A stretch of DNA of 64,000 nt from Microbacterium sp. GCS4 (GTDB lineage: Bacteria > Actinomycetota > Actinomycetes > Actinomycetales > Microbacteriaceae): contig NZ_LGYE01000001.1 in NCBI RefSeq assembly GCF_001262495.1, positions 1,054,001 through 1,118,000 on the forward strand, written 5' to 3'. The position numbers were made by a program, and so were the translations under genes. Shown here one piece after another: positions 18,222 through 27,910 of this stretch (within the stretch, counting starts at the first letter, position 1; every line of letters begins with the position of its first letter). Under the pieces are notes generated by a model, which had not been told where the DNA came from, ran no database searches, and saw only the letters and a list, made by a program, of their open reading frames with translations.

Positions 18222-19199
18222 ATGTCACTCGCCACGCGCGAAACCCGCACGAGATCGGGCCGCACCACACTCCCGCCGGAAGAGCCGTCGATCCCTCAGC
18301 GTCGAGGAGGCACCGGCGCCTATTGGATGTACCTGCTGCCCGGCTTCGCGCTTCTGCTCGTCGTCGTCATCGTCCCGCTGATCTGGAACGTGTACCTGAC
18401 CTTCACGAAGTGGAAGGGCGTGCGCGCCCCGGAGTTCATCGGTCTCGAGAACTGGCAGAAGATCCTCACCGACAGCGACTTCTGGACCTCGTTCACGAAC
18501 TCGGTGTGGATGATCATCGCCATGGTGGTCGTCCCGACGATCGTCGGCCTCATCGTCGCCGCCCTGCTGTTCGACGTGGTCGGACGCAAGTTCGGCGGCA
18601 AGGTCGGCAGCTTCCTGCGGGCCACCTACTACCTGCCGCAGATCCTCCCGATCGCGGTCGCCGGCATCGTGATCGGATGGATCGTGCGCCCCGGCGGCGA
18701 CGGCGCGCTCAACCAGATCCTCGGCGCCTTCGGCATCCCGGCCTACGACTGGCTCGGGCAGATGCCCTCCGCGCTGATCGTGCTCATGGTCGTGATGGTC
18801 TGGGTGCAGCTTGGCTATCCCGTCGTGGTCTTCATGGCCGCCCTCCAGCGCGTCGACCCGGAGCTCTACGAGGCCGCGGAGCTCGACGGCGCCAACTGGT
18901 TCCAGCGGTTCTCCGCGATCACGATGAGCATCATCCGTCCCGAGATCTTCGTCGTCACGCTCACCTGCACGATCGCCGCCCTCAAGGTCTTCGGACCGGT
19001 CTACATCATCACGCGCGGCGGGCCGGCCGGCTCCACGCTCGTCCCCGCGTACTACGCGTACCAGGAGTTCTTCACGAAGCGGAACGTCGGGTACGGCGCC
19101 ACGATCGCCACGGTCCTCACGATCGTCGTGGTCATCGTGTCGATCCTCTTCATCCGGGTCCAGAACTCGCTCGAGCGCAAGGAAAGGGCGGGTCTGTGA
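18222..19199 (+). CDS. Sugar ABC transporter permease 1 (CUT1, MalF-like)
   Basis: This 325-residue membrane subunit has a cytoplasmic N-terminus of about 35 residues and six predicted transmembrane helices. The coupling motif EAAELDGANWFQRFSAITMSI, where the ATPase docks, is present at about two-thirds of the length. The ATG at 18222 follows GGAGAAGAAC. Its stop overlaps the start of permease 2. Confidence 0.92.
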   Translation: MSLATRETRTRSGRTTLPPEEPSIPQRRGGTGAYWMYLLPGFALLLVVVIVPLIWNVYLTFTKWKGVRAPEFIGLENWQKILTDSDFWTSFTNSVWMIIAMVVVPTIVGLIVAALLFDVVGRKFGGKVGSFLRATYYLPQILPIAVAGIVIGWIVRPGGDGALNQILGAFGIPAYDWLGQMPSALIVLMVVMVWVQLGYPVVVFMAALQRVDPELYEAAELDGANWFQRFSAITMSIIRPEIFVVTLTCTIAALKVFGPVYIITRGGPAGSTLVPAYYAYQEFFTKRNVGYGATIATVLTIVVVIVSILFIRVQNSLERKERAGL

Positions 19200-20086
19200 T
19201 GCACGCCACCACTGCCATCGTCACCGGCAAGCCCGCGAAGACCCGCACCCGCGGCGGCATGACCAAGAAGCGCCCCGTCGACTGGCTCCTGCTCGCGCTC
19301 GTCGTGATCGGCGCGATCCTCGTGATCGCCCCGTTCTACCTCGTGCTCGTGAACTCGTTCAAGTCGCCCGTCGACTACGCGACCTCCGGGCCCCTCGCCT
19401 TTCCCGAGACCCTCGACTTCGGCGGGATCGTCAAATTCTGGGAGCGCGTGAACTTCCCCGAGAAGGTCTGGAACTCGATCTTCATCTCGGGCGTCGTCGC
19501 CGTGCTCGCGGTCGTGATCTCGATGCTCAACGCCTTCGCGATCGGCATCGGCCGCGTGCGGGGCCGCTCGTGGATCGTGCTGCTCTTCCTGCTCGCGAAC
19601 CTCCTGCCCCAGGAGGCCCTGCTCTACCCGCTGTACTACATGTTCAAATCGGTCGGTCTGTACGACAACGTGTGGTCGGTCATCATCGTGTTCACGGTGA
19701 TCCAGGCGGCATTCGGCACCTACCTGCTGTCGTCGGTGTACGGCACCTTCCCCAAGGAGGTGCTCGAGGCCGCCTCGCTCGACGGCGCGAGCCGCTGGCA
19801 GATCCTGTGGCGAGTGGTCTTCCCGATCAGCCGTCCGACGCTGTCGGTGCTGCTCATCTTCTTCTTCATCTGGACGTGGAACGAGTTCCTCATCCCGCTC
19901 ACGTTCCTCGCCTCCAACGCCAACCAGACGGTCCCCGTCGCGATCAGCGTGCTGCAGGGCGACCGTCTGATGGACGTCACCACCACGAGCGCGTCCGCGC
20001 TGCTGGGCATCATCCCCACGCTCATCTTCTTCCTCATCTTCCAGCGCACGCTGACACGCGGCATCACGGCAGGAGCAGTCAAGTAA
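19199..20086 (+). CDS. Sugar ABC transporter permease 2 (CUT1, MalG-like)
   Basis: This 295-residue partner permease has six predicted helices and the coupling motif EAASLDGASRWQILWRVVFP. It starts in the TGATG overlap with permease 1 and ends in a TAATG overlap with the glycosidase, so all are translated together. No ATP-binding subunit gene is present; such actinobacterial importers often share a MsiK-type ATPase encoded elsewhere. Confidence 0.92.
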   Translation: MHATTAIVTGKPAKTRTRGGMTKKRPVDWLLLALVVIGAILVIAPFYLVLVNSFKSPVDYATSGPLAFPETLDFGGIVKFWERVNFPEKVWNSIFISGVVAVLAVVISMLNAFAIGIGRVRGRSWIVLLFLLANLLPQEALLYPLYYMFKSVGLYDNVWSVIIVFTVIQAAFGTYLLSSVYGTFPKEVLEAASLDGASRWQILWRVVFPISRPTLSVLLIFFFIWTWNEFLIPLTFLASNANQTVPVAISVLQGDRLMDVTTTSASALLGIIPTLIFFLIFQRTLTRGITAGAVK

Positions 20087-22317
20087 TGAAGTTCACCGAC
20101 GGGTTCTGGCAACTGCGTCCTGGCGTCACCGCGCTGTATGCGCAGGAGGCCTACGACATCGCCGAGACCTCCACCGCCGACGGACCGGGCATCGTCGTCA
20201 CCGCGCCGACCATGGTGATCTCCAAGCGCGGAGACACGCTCAACCGCCCCGTGCTGACCACGACCCTCTCCTCGCCCGCTGAGGGCGTGATCCGAGTCCG
20301 CATCGCCCACCACGAGGGCGCCCGCTGGCACGGCGGGTTCTCGCTCCCCGGGGCGGGGGCGGGCTCGGCCCGGGTGTCGCTCAGCGACGCCGGCGGATCG
20401 CTGGATGCCGGTGCGCTCGTCGCGCGCATCGCGCCGGGAGCGCCCTGGGACCTGTCGTTCGAGATCGACGGACGCCGCGTGACCGGCAGCGGGCACAAGG
20501 CGCAGGGGTACGTGCGCCTCGCGCCCGACGCGCAGGTCGACGCCGGCATCGTCGACAACGCACGCCAGGGCGGCTCGCCGACGAGCGCGACGACCTTCGT
20601 GCACGAGCAGCTCGACCTCGGCGTGGGCGAACTCGTCTACGGCCTCGGCGAGCGCTTCGGCCCCCTGGTCAAGAACGGGCAGTCCGTCGACATCTGGAAC
20701 GCGGACGGCGGCACCTCGAGCGAACAGGCGTACAAGAGCATCCCCTTCCACCTCTCGAACCGCGGCTACGGCGTGCTCGTGAACGACCCGGGCCACGTCT
20801 CCTACGAGATCGGTTCGGAGGCGGTCGAGCGCGTGCAGTTCTCCGTGACGGGCGAGGCGCTCGAGTACTTCGTGATCGCGGGCCCCACACCCAAGGAGGT
20901 CCTGTCGCGGTACACGGCGCTGACCGGGCGTCCGCCGGTCGTTCCCGCGTGGTCGTACGGCCTGTGGCTGTCGACGAGCTTCACGACCGACTACGACGAG
21001 CAGACCGTGAACTCCTTCATCGACGAGATGGCGGCCAGGGAACTGCCGGTGTCGGTGTTCCACTTCGACTGCTTCTGGATGCGCGAGTTCAACTGGTGCG
21101 ACTTCGAGTGGGATCCGCGCACCTTCCCCGACCCCGAGGGGATGCTGTCGCGCCTGCACGACAAGGATCTCCGCGTGTGCGTGTGGATCAACCCCTACAT
21201 CGGCCAGCGCTCCCCGCTGTTCCGCGAGGCCGCGGACCAGGGCTTCCTCGTGCGTCGAGCCGACGGCTCCGTGTGGCAGTGGGACCTGTGGCAGGCCGGC
21301 ATGGGCCTGGTCGACTTCACGAACCCTGACGCGACCGCCTGGTACCAGGCGCACCTGCGTCGGCTCGTCGCGCAGGGCGTCGACTGCTTCAAGACCGACT
21401 TCGGCGAACGCATCCCCACCGAGGTGGTGTGGGCCGACGGCTCCGACCCGGCGCGCATGCACAACCTGTACACCGACCTCTACAACCGAGCCGTGCACGA
21501 CGTGCTGACCGCGGCGCGGGGCACCGGCGACGCCGTGCTGTTCGCGCGGTCGGCCACAGCCGGGGGGCAGAGCATGCCGGTGCACTGGGGCGGCGACTCG
21601 ACCTCGACCTACGCGTCGATGGCCGAGACCCTGCGCGGCGGGCTCTCGCTCGCGCTCAGCGGCTTCGCGTTCTGGAGCCACGACATCGGCGGTTTCGAGG
21701 GCACCCCCGACGCCGGAGTGTTCAAGCGGTGGACCGCGTTCGGCCTGCTGGGCTCGCACTCGCGCTTCCACGGCTCGAGCTCGTATCGCGTGCCGTGGGC
21801 GTTCGACGAGGAGGCGGTCGACGTCACACGGCGGTTCACGCACCTGAAGATGCAGCTGATGCCGTACCTGTACCAGCAGGGTCTCGAGGCCGCGCGCACC
21901 GGCGTCCCTCTGATGCGACCGATGGCGCTCGAGTTCCCGGAGGATCCCGCGACCGGCTACCTCGACCGGCAGTACATGCTGGGCTCCGATCTGCTCGTCG
22001 CCCCGGTGTTCACGGCCGACGGATCGGTCGAGTTCTACCTGCCCGAGGGTGAATGGACCTCGCTGCTCACGGGCGAGACCATCACCGGCGGCGGATGGCG
22101 CCGTGAGACGCACGGCTTCGACTCCCTGCCGCTGTACGTCCGTCCGGGCGCGGCCCTCCCCTGGGGCGCCCGCACCGACCGGCCGGACTACGACTACCAC
22201 GAGGGGCTCCGCATCCGCGTGTTCCCCGGCCGCACGGGCGCGGCGTCCGTGACCGTCACGACCCCCGACGGCGCGGCCCGGACCTACGACGTCGATCTCT
22301 CGGAGCCGACCGGATGA
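20086..22317 (+). CDS. GH31 alpha-xylosidase (YicI-like)
   Basis: This 743-residue cytoplasmic glycosidase probably removes alpha-1,6-linked xylose from imported xyloglucan oligosaccharides such as isoprimeverose. The nucleophile lies in CFKTDFGERIPTE (Asp438) and the acid/base in WGGDSTSTY (Asp504), both in YicI-type context. HDIGGF and LLGSHSRFHGSSSYRVPW are also YicI-like. The ATG is coupled to the permease stop (TAATG). Activity on other alpha-glucosides is possible. Confidence 0.88.
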   Translation: MKFTDGFWQLRPGVTALYAQEAYDIAETSTADGPGIVVTAPTMVISKRGDTLNRPVLTTTLSSPAEGVIRVRIAHHEGARWHGGFSLPGAGAGSARVSLSDAGGSLDAGALVARIAPGAPWDLSFEIDGRRVTGSGHKAQGYVRLAPDAQVDAGIVDNARQGGSPTSATTFVHEQLDLGVGELVYGLGERFGPLVKNGQSVDIWNADGGTSSEQAYKSIPFHLSNRGYGVLVNDPGHVSYEIGSEAVERVQFSVTGEALEYFVIAGPTPKEVLSRYTALTGRPPVVPAWSYGLWLSTSFTTDYDEQTVNSFIDEMAARELPVSVFHFDCFWMREFNWCDFEWDPRTFPDPEGMLSRLHDKDLRVCVWINPYIGQRSPLFREAADQGFLVRRADGSVWQWDLWQAGMGLVDFTNPDATAWYQAHLRRLVAQGVDCFKTDFGERIPTEVVWADGSDPARMHNLYTDLYNRAVHDVLTAARGTGDAVLFARSATAGGQSMPVHWGGDSTSTYASMAETLRGGLSLALSGFAFWSHDIGGFEGTPDAGVFKRWTAFGLLGSHSRFHGSSSYRVPWAFDEEAVDVTRRFTHLKMQLMPYLYQQGLEAARTGVPLMRPMALEFPEDPATGYLDRQYMLGSDLLVAPVFTADGSVEFYLPEGEWTSLLTGETITGGGWRRETHGFDSLPLYVRPGAALPWGARTDRPDYDYHEGLRIRVFPGRTGAASVTVTTPDGAARTYDVDLSEPTG

Positions 22318-22323
22318 CCGTGT

Positions 22324-22339
22324 CCGGCGCCGGCGCCGG
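22324..22339. other. 16-bp GC palindrome between convergent genes
   Basis: CCGGCGCCGGCGCCGG is perfectly self-complementary and is the only structure I see in the 60-base gap between the convergent alpha-xylosidase and coiled-coil genes. It may help terminate transcription but has no loop or T tract. Confidence 0.3.
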
Positions 22340-22377
22340 CGACCGTAGACGGGGCGCGCGGGACTGATCGGGCGGCG

Positions 22378-23178
22378 TCAGTCGTTCTTCGGGCGCTTGC
22401 GCTCGGTCCACGCGGCGAGCGCCGACGCCGCAGCCCCGGCGGCCTTGTCGATCGCCTCGGCGGAGCGGCTGAGCATATCCTGCGCGGCGTCCTGCCACGT
22501 GGACGTCGCCGGGGCTTCGCCGGCCTGCACTCGTGCGGCGTGCTCTGCTGCCTCGAAGGCCCGCTCCAGCTCGGCCACGGCGTCACGGTAGACCCCGAAC
22601 TCCGCCGGCGCGGCGTTGGCGGCCGCCGCGTAGCGCGCGTCGACCGCGAGCCCGGCGGCCCGCAGGTACGCCGCGGTGGCCGGCTGCCTCACGTCGGTCA
22701 TCGCGGGGTAGGCGATCTGCAGGGCGGCATCGGTCTCGTACCGCATCCACCGCGCCGTGATCGCGTCGTGCTCGGCCTGCAGACGCTCCAGCGGGCGAGG
22801 AGCGGATGCCGCGGGGATCGCCGCTCGCGCGGCACTCACCCGCACCTGCTTGGAACGGACGTCGGCGACGGCCGCCTTGACGAGCATCTCCTTGTCGCGC
22901 AGCATCCGCTTCGCGCCTGCGACCTGGTCGGGCGTCGCGCGTCGTGCGCTGCGTTCTGCGACGATGCGCGCGTAGTCGGCGCGTGCGAGCTTCGCCGCCA
23001 TGCGGCGTTCCGCCGCGAGCTGCTGTGCCTGCCGGAGTTCGTGCCGTGCCGCGTCGTAGGCGAGTCGTCGGCCGCTCTTCATACTGCGCCTCCGCATCGT
23101 GATCGTCCCCGCTGCGACCCCGCCCGCGGCCACGGGCGCGATCCACCACCACTCGGTGACGAGCAGCAGCGGGTCCAT
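22378..23178 (-). CDS. Membrane-anchored coiled-coil protein, unknown function
   Basis: I do not recognise this 266-residue protein. It has one N-terminal hydrophobic segment (about residues 7-27), then a basic patch RRRSMKSGRR and a long Ala/Arg/Glu-rich helical region (about 38-135) that looks like a coiled coil. A second helical part rich in Ala and Glu follows, ending in a charged ERKRPKND tail. The layout suggests a cytoplasmic helical domain tethered to the membrane. A -10-like TAGCAT sits 6 bases before the ATG. Confidence 0.65.
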   Translation of the reverse strand: MDPLLLVTEWWWIAPVAAGGVAAGTITMRRRSMKSGRRLAYDAARHELRQAQQLAAERRMAAKLARADYARIVAERSARRATPDQVAGAKRMLRDKEMLVKAAVADVRSKQVRVSAARAAIPAASAPRPLERLQAEHDAITARWMRYETDAALQIAYPAMTDVRQPATAAYLRAAGLAVDARYAAAANAAPAEFGVYRDAVAELERAFEAAEHAARVQAGEAPATSTWQDAAQDMLSRSAEAIDKAAGAAASALAAWTERKRPKND

Positions 23179-23184
23179 GTTCCG

Positions 23185-23190
23185 ATGCTA
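23185..23190 (-). promoter_or_regulatory. -10 box TAGCAT for a leaderless start
   Basis: On the minus strand TAGCAT is followed by 6 bases and the ATG at 23178. Confidence 0.5.
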
Positions 23191-23245
23191 CCCAGTGCCC
23201 GTGGGAAGCGCCTCCGAGGCGCATCCCACGGGCCGTACGGCAGAC

Positions 23246-25060
23246 CTAGACCAGGGTCTCCTGCCACGCGGCGTGCAGCTGCGCGAACTTGCCCGTGCCG
23301 CCGATCAGCGCCTCGGGGCTGTCGTCCTCGATGATTCGACCGTGCTCCATGACGAGGACTCGATCCGCGATCGCGACCGTCGACAGACGGTGCGCGATGA
23401 TGATCGCCGTGCGGTCCTTGAGCAGCGTCTGCAGAGCCTCCTGGATGAGCCGCTCGGACGGGATGTCCAGCGAGGCGGTCGCCTCGTCGAGGATCAGCAC
23501 CGCGGGGTCCGCCAGGAACGCCCGCGCGAACGAGATCAGCTGCCGCTGACCTGCCGACACGCGACCGCCGCGCTTGTTCACGTCGGTGCCGTAGCCGTCG
23601 GGCAGTGCTTCGATGAACGCATCAGCGCCGACCGCCCGCGCCGCCGCCCGGATCTCGTCGAGCGAGGCGTCCGGCTTGCCGAGGGCGATGTTGTCGGCCA
23701 CGGTCCCGCTGAATAGGTACGCCTCCTGCGTGACCATGACGATCGCGCGGCGGAGGTCCTTCGGGTGCAGGTCGCGGAGATCGACGCCGTCGAGCGTCAC
23801 GGTGCCGCGTGAGGGGTCGTAGAACCGGGATATGAGCTTCGCGAGCGTCGACTTGCCCGCACCGGTGGTGCCCACCAGCGCGATCGTCTGCCCCGCGGGG
23901 ATGTCGAGCGAGAAGTTCGGGAGGATCGTCTTCTCGCCGTTGTAACCGAAGGTCACCTCGTCGAAGCGGACGTGACCGCGCGACTCCCACAGGTCGACCG
24001 GCTTCTCGGGGTCCGGAACCGTCGGGACCTCCTCGAGGACGCCCGAGACCTTCTCCAGCGCGGCCGTGGCCGACTGGTACGAGTTCAGGAACATCGCGAT
24101 CTCCTGCATCGGAGCGAAGAAGTTCCGCACGTACAGCACAGCCGACAGCAGCACGCCCACGGTCAGGGCGTCGGTCGAGACGCGGATGCCGCCCCACAGC
24201 ACGACGATGCCGAGCACGAGCGCAGCGACGCCCATGAGCCCGGGCTCGAACGTGCCGAACAGCAGCATCGAGCGTCGGTTGACGTCTCGGTACTCGCCCG
24301 CGATCTCCTGGAAGGAGGCATCGTTGCGGGGCTCCTTGCGGAACGCCTTGACCGCTCGCATGCCGGTCATGGTCTCCACGAACTGCACGATGACCTTGGC
24401 GCTGATGACCCGCGACTCGCGGTACACGAGCTGCGAGCGCGAGTAGAACCACCGCATCAGGAAGAACAGCGGGATGCCGCCGATCGCGAGGATCAGCCCG
24501 GACTGCCAGTCCCACACGCACAGCGCGATGAACGTGAACAGGCCGAACAGCACACCGGACACGAGCTCGTTGAGTCCGCCGTCGAGGAGCTCTCGGATCG
24601 AGTCCAGGTCGCTCGTCTGGCGCGAGATGATCCGTCCGGAGGTGTAGGACTCGTGGAACTCCAGGCTCAGCCGTTGCGTGTGCAGGAAGATCCGCTTGCG
24701 CAGGTCCAGGAGGATCGCCTGGGTCAGCTTCGCGGCGATGATCACGTACCAGGCGATCATGGTGGCCGCGACCGCACCTGCGAGCAGATAGATCCCGCCG
24801 ATCATGAACGTCGGCATCCAGTCCGCGCGCTCGAGGACGGCAGGCAGGGCCCGATCGAGCCCGATGCTGATGAGGATCGGCCCCGAGACCTGGAGCGCGG
24901 TGGAGATCACGAGCACGACCGCGGCGAGCACGATCTGCGGCTTCAGGGGCCGGACGAGCGATCCGAGAAGACGCAGCGAACGCCGTCGGATCGCGCGGCT
25001 CTCCTCGCGCGTGTACTGGGAGCGGTCTTCGTCCTGGGTCCCGGTGATGGCGGAGCTCAT
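23246..25060 (-). CDS. Heterodimeric ABC exporter, consensus half
   Basis: This 604-residue half-transporter has six membrane helices (about 40-330) followed by an ATPase domain. Walker A is GTTGAGKST, Walker B is [13 protein letters not shown] with an intact catalytic Glu, and the H-loop is IIAHRLS. The signature is VSAGQ instead of LSGGQ. In TM287/288- and LmrCD-type heterodimers the altered signature faces the partner's degenerate site, which is what the neighbour shows. It overlaps the partner by 4 bases. Substrate unknown; multidrug or lipid export is usual. Confidence 0.9.
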   Translation of the reverse strand: MSSAITGTQDEDRSQYTREESRAIRRRSLRLLGSLVRPLKPQIVLAAVVLVISTALQVSGPILISIGLDRALPAVLERADWMPTFMIGGIYLLAGAVAATMIAWYVIIAAKLTQAILLDLRKRIFLHTQRLSLEFHESYTSGRIISRQTSDLDSIRELLDGGLNELVSGVLFGLFTFIALCVWDWQSGLILAIGGIPLFFLMRWFYSRSQLVYRESRVISAKVIVQFVETMTGMRAVKAFRKEPRNDASFQEIAGEYRDVNRRSMLLFGTFEPGLMGVAALVLGIVVLWGGIRVSTDALTVGVLLSAVLYVRNFFAPMQEIAMFLNSYQSATAALEKVSGVLEEVPTVPDPEKPVDLWESRGHVRFDEVTFGYNGEKTILPNFSLDIPAGQTIALVGTTGAGKSTLAKLISRFYDPSRGTVTLDGVDLRDLHPKDLRRAIVMVTQEAYLFSGTVADNIALGKPDASLDEIRAAARAVGADAFIEALPDGYGTDVNKRGGRVSAGQRQLISFARAFLADPAVLILDEATASLDIPSERLIQEALQTLLKDRTAIIIAHRLSTVAIADRVLVMEHGRIIEDDSPEALIGGTGKFAQLHAAWQETLV

Positions 25061-26988
25061 CGCTGCACCTCCTTCTCGATGGTGATGTCTTCGTCGGCGG
25101 CCTCTTCGCGGATGCCTTCGCGCACGGCATCCTCGATCTCGTCCTGCTCGTCGCGGATGACGGGGATCGCGCCGGTGCGCGCCGCCTCCTCGGCCTCGAG
25201 GCTCGAGATCACGTGCCGGTAGTGCCTGCTGGACTTCAGGAGCTCGCTGTGCGTGCCCACGGCCGTCACTCGACCGGCTTCGAGCAGCGCGACGCGATCG
25301 GCCAGCGCGACCGTCGACGGACGGTGCGCGACGATCATCGCCGTCGTGTCGGCGAGGACGTGGCGCAGCGCCTCTTCGACGAGCGCTTCGGTGTCGACGT
25401 CGAGCGCCGACAGCGGGTCGTCGAGGACCAGGACCTTGGGCTTGGCGGCGACGGCGCGCGCGAGGGCCAGTCGCTGCCGCTGTCCGCCCGACAGGCTGAG
25501 CCCCTCCTCGCCGATGATCGTCTCGACGCCGTCGGGCAGCGAGTCGACGAACGCGGCCTGGGCGACGTCGAGCGCCTCGCGGAGCACGCGCTCCGCCTCC
25601 TCGCTGTGCACGTCGAGGTCGGCGCGGCCGAGCAGCACGTTCTCGCGCACGGATGCCGAGAACAGCGTCGCGTCCTCGAAGGCCATGGCGATGTGCTGAC
25701 GCAGCTCCGCCAGCGGCAGGTCGCGCACGTCAACGCCGTCGAGCGTCACGCGCCCGCCGGTCACGTCGTACAGCCGAGTGGGGAGGGTGGTGAGCGTGGT
25801 CTTGCCGCTTCCGGTCAGGCCCACGAGTGCCATGGTCTCCCCCGGTCGCAGCACGAGGTCGATCCCGTCGAGCAGGTCGCGCTCGTGCGCGCCGGCATCC
25901 TGGTAGCGGAAGTGCGCTCCCTCGAAAGCGAGCTCGCCGCGCGGATCGTCGATGTGCACGGGGTTCTCGGGATCCGTGATCGTGTTCGTCTCGGAGAAGA
26001 TGTCGAACACGCGGTCGGTCGCGGTGCGCGCGTCGAGCATGAACGAGAAGAGGAAGCCGATCGACTCGATGGGCCAGCGCAACACGGTGGCCATCGCGAA
26101 GAAAGCGAACAGCTCGGGAAGCTCGATGGCCCCCTGCGAGATGAGCCAGATGCCCGACATCAGGCTGAGGCCGAAGGCGATCTGCGGCATGAGGTCGAGC
26201 CAGAACCAGATCGACGCGATCGCGCCGGCCTTGCTCATCTCGGTCTCACGAAGAGTCTCGGCCTGACGGCTGAAGCGGCTCAGCGCGTGCGTGCCGCGCC
26301 CGAAGGCCTTCAGCACTCGGATGCCGTGGACGCTCTCCTCGACGCTGGTCGCCAGGTCGCCGGCCTGATCCTGGCTGCGGCGCGTGAGCGCGCCGTAGCG
26401 CTTCTCGAACAGGTACCCGCGGATCCACAGCGGGATCGCCGTGACGATGAAGATCGTGCCGAGCAGCCAGTGCCAACGGAACAGCAGCACCGCGCCGATC
26501 ACGATCGTGAGCACGTTCACGACGAGCAGCACGAGGCCGAACGCGAGCCAGCGCCTGATGAGTCCGATGTCCTGCATCATGCGGCTGAGGAGCTGCCCGG
26601 ACTGCCAGCGGTCGTGGAACGCCACCGGCAGGGTCTGCAGGCGCGAGTAGAGCTCGGTGCGCATCTTGTACTCGACCTGCGTCGAGGGGTTGAGCACGAA
26701 CTGGCGGCGCAGCCACACCATGAGGGCCTCGCCCAGGGCGAGGCCGAACACGGCGAGGGCGCCCCACACGATCGCGTCGACGGCACCGGACTGGACGGGT
26801 CCGCGGATGATCTGCTCGAGGACGATGGGGATCATCAACGCGATGACGGCGGCGGCGAGCGCGCTCAGCGCACCGCCCGCGAGACGCCAGATGACCGGCT
26901 TCACGAAGGGCTTGAGGCGCCAGAGCGCGGCGGGAGTGGAGAGGGAGGAGGACGGGGAGCTGTTCGACGATGAAGGCGAGGAAGACAT
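25057..26988 (-). CDS. Heterodimeric ABC exporter, degenerate half
   Basis: This 643-residue half-transporter has a Ser-rich N-terminus, six membrane helices and an ATPase domain with Walker [10 protein letters not shown], signature LSGGQRQR and Walker [14 protein letters not shown]. Asp replaces the catalytic Glu, the mark of the non-hydrolysing site in heterodimeric exporters. An extra C-terminal acidic tail of about 50 residues is unusual. It is the first gene of the pair and is preceded by a long untranslated region with a possible leader peptide. Confidence 0.9.
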   Translation of the reverse strand: MSSSPSSSNSSPSSSLSTPAALWRLKPFVKPVIWRLAGGALSALAAAVIALMIPIVLEQIIRGPVQSGAVDAIVWGALAVFGLALGEALMVWLRRQFVLNPSTQVEYKMRTELYSRLQTLPVAFHDRWQSGQLLSRMMQDIGLIRRWLAFGLVLLVVNVLTIVIGAVLLFRWHWLLGTIFIVTAIPLWIRGYLFEKRYGALTRRSQDQAGDLATSVEESVHGIRVLKAFGRGTHALSRFSRQAETLRETEMSKAGAIASIWFWLDLMPQIAFGLSLMSGIWLISQGAIELPELFAFFAMATVLRWPIESIGFLFSFMLDARTATDRVFDIFSETNTITDPENPVHIDDPRGELAFEGAHFRYQDAGAHERDLLDGIDLVLRPGETMALVGLTGSGKTTLTTLPTRLYDVTGGRVTLDGVDVRDLPLAELRQHIAMAFEDATLFSASVRENVLLGRADLDVHSEEAERVLREALDVAQAAFVDSLPDGVETIIGEEGLSLSGGQRQRLALARAVAAKPKVLVLDDPLSALDVDTEALVEEALRHVLADTTAMIVAHRPSTVALADRVALLEAGRVTAVGTHSELLKSSRHYRHVISSLEAEEAARTGAIPVIRDEQDEIEDAVREGIREEAADEDITIEKEVQR

Positions 26989-27031
26989 GTCTCTCAGACG
27001 AGTTTCGTATGGAAAGCGGTTGCTGACGGGG

Positions 27032-27070
27032 TCGGATGGTCAGGTGGACTCTCTCGAGTCCGGCATCCGA
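27032..27070 (-). other. RNA hairpin between leader peptide and exporter genes
   Basis: An outer 7-bp stem TCGGATG (27032-27038) with CATCCGA (27064-27070) encloses an inner 5-bp stem GGACT/AGTCC (27046-27050, 27057-27061) with a 6-base loop. It lies in the 156 bases between the small reading frame and the exporter start and could be an attenuator. The rest of the 26989-27409 gap holds the leader, a promoter and tandem repeats. Confidence 0.4.
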
Positions 27071-27144
27071 GGCGATAGGGCGCGCGGCCGGTGCCCGAAT
27101 AGGCGTGGGCTCTCGCGCGGCGAGGGCTGTGCGGGTCGCGCGCT

Positions 27145-27210
27145 CTAACGGAGCGGGCGCGCCGGGGTCGAGCCGAGAGCGGCGATCTGCGCGGCGGCGA
27201 TCGATGTCAT
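27145..27210 (-). CDS. Candidate 21-residue leader peptide of the ABC exporter
   Basis: An ATG at 27210 is preceded at 5 bases by a perfect AGGAGG (27216-27221), the strongest ribosome binding site in this region, and opens a frame that stops at 27145. The peptide begins MTSIAAAQIAALG and ends PARPLR. It is on the same strand as the exporter and 156 bases upstream of it, after a good promoter. I do not know this peptide. Ribosome-stalling leaders upstream of drug exporters are known, and a Pro/Arg-rich end would suit stalling, but this function is inference. Confidence 0.4.
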   Translation of the reverse strand: MTSIAAAQIAALGSTPARPLR

Positions 27211-27262
27211 GGTGTCCTCCTCAGGGCTCGGCGATGTCGTCCGGTCGGCGCGACAGCCCACC

Positions 27263-27292
27263 AGCCTATTCCTGTGAACAGGCTGAACGCAA
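27263..27292 (-). promoter_or_regulatory. Promoter TTGCGT-N18-TAGGCT for leader and exporter
   Basis: On the minus strand the -35 box is at 27287-27292 and the -10 box at 27263-27268. Transcription would start about 45 bases before the leader ATG. Confidence 0.5.
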
Positions 27293-27295
27293 GCG

Positions 27296-27383
27296 TCATT
27301 CCCGATCCGTCCCTCATTCCCGATCCGTCCGTATTCCCGATCCGTCCCTCATTCCCGATCCGTCCCTATTCCCGATTCGGCCC
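27296..27383. repeat. Five tandem 17-18 bp repeats
   Basis: The unit TCATTCCCGATCCGTCCC occurs at 27296-27313, 27314-27331 (last base G), 27332-27348 (one base shorter), 27349-27366 and 27367-27383 (diverged). The array lies directly upstream of the exporter promoter and downstream of ogt, and is noncoding. It could be an iterated protein-binding site or a simple variable-number repeat. Confidence 0.9.
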
Positions 27384-27409
27384 TCGTTGGCGAATCTTCG
27401 CGGTGACCC

Positions 27410-27910
27410 TCAGCTCCGGGCCTTCGCCTCCCGCGCCAGCAGGCGCTCCTTGACGTCGAGACCCCAGGCGAAGCCGCCGAGCGAGCCGTCGGACCGCAGC
27501 ACCCGGTGGCACGGCACGAAGAGCGCCGGAGCGTTGCGTGCGCAGATCGATGCCGCCGCGCGCACGGCTCGCGGGTTGTCAAGGCGGGCCGCGAACGACG
27601 TGTACGTGAGCGGGTCACCCGGGGCGATCTCCCGCAGCGCCGCCCAGCCGGTGTGCTGCAGCGCCGTGCCCGTCTGCTTCACCGCCACGCCGTCGATCGC
27701 GGCGAGGTCTCCGTCGTAGTACGCGAGTGCGGCGAGCGCGGCGTCCGTCTCCCCTGCCTCCACGTGGTCGGGGCGGTGAGCTGCGCCGAGGCGCCCGAGG
27801 ATCGCGAGCGGGTCGGCCGTCCATCCGGAGGACAGCACGCGCTGCTGCTCGTCGACGAGGATCGTGAAGGGTCCGTCCGGGGTGTCGATGGTCTGGATCC
27901 GTGCGGTCAT
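27410..27910 (-). CDS. ogt: Methylated-DNA-protein cysteine methyltransferase
   Basis: The protein repairs O6-alkylguanine by irreversible transfer of the alkyl group to its active-site cysteine. The 166-residue sequence has the family motif [19 protein letters not shown] near residues 132-150, with the acceptor Cys, and the Tyr-Thr-Ser-Phe/Arg-Ala-Val-Arg recognition helix region. Its start overlaps the end of the Ada-AlkA gene by 4 bases, so they form a two-gene alkylation-repair operon. Confidence 0.95.
   Translation of the reverse strand: MTARIQTIDTPDGPFTILVDEQQRVLSSGWTADPLAILGRLGAAHRPDHVEAGETDAALAALAYYDGDLAAIDGVAVKQTGTALQHTGWAALREIAPGDPLTYTSFAARLDNPRAVRAAASICARNAPALFVPCHRVLRSDGSLGGFAWGLDVKERLLAREAKARS

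Noticed and set aside
27296..27383. Possible CRISPR array
   Set aside because: The units are directly adjacent with no unique spacers, and no cas genes are in the window.
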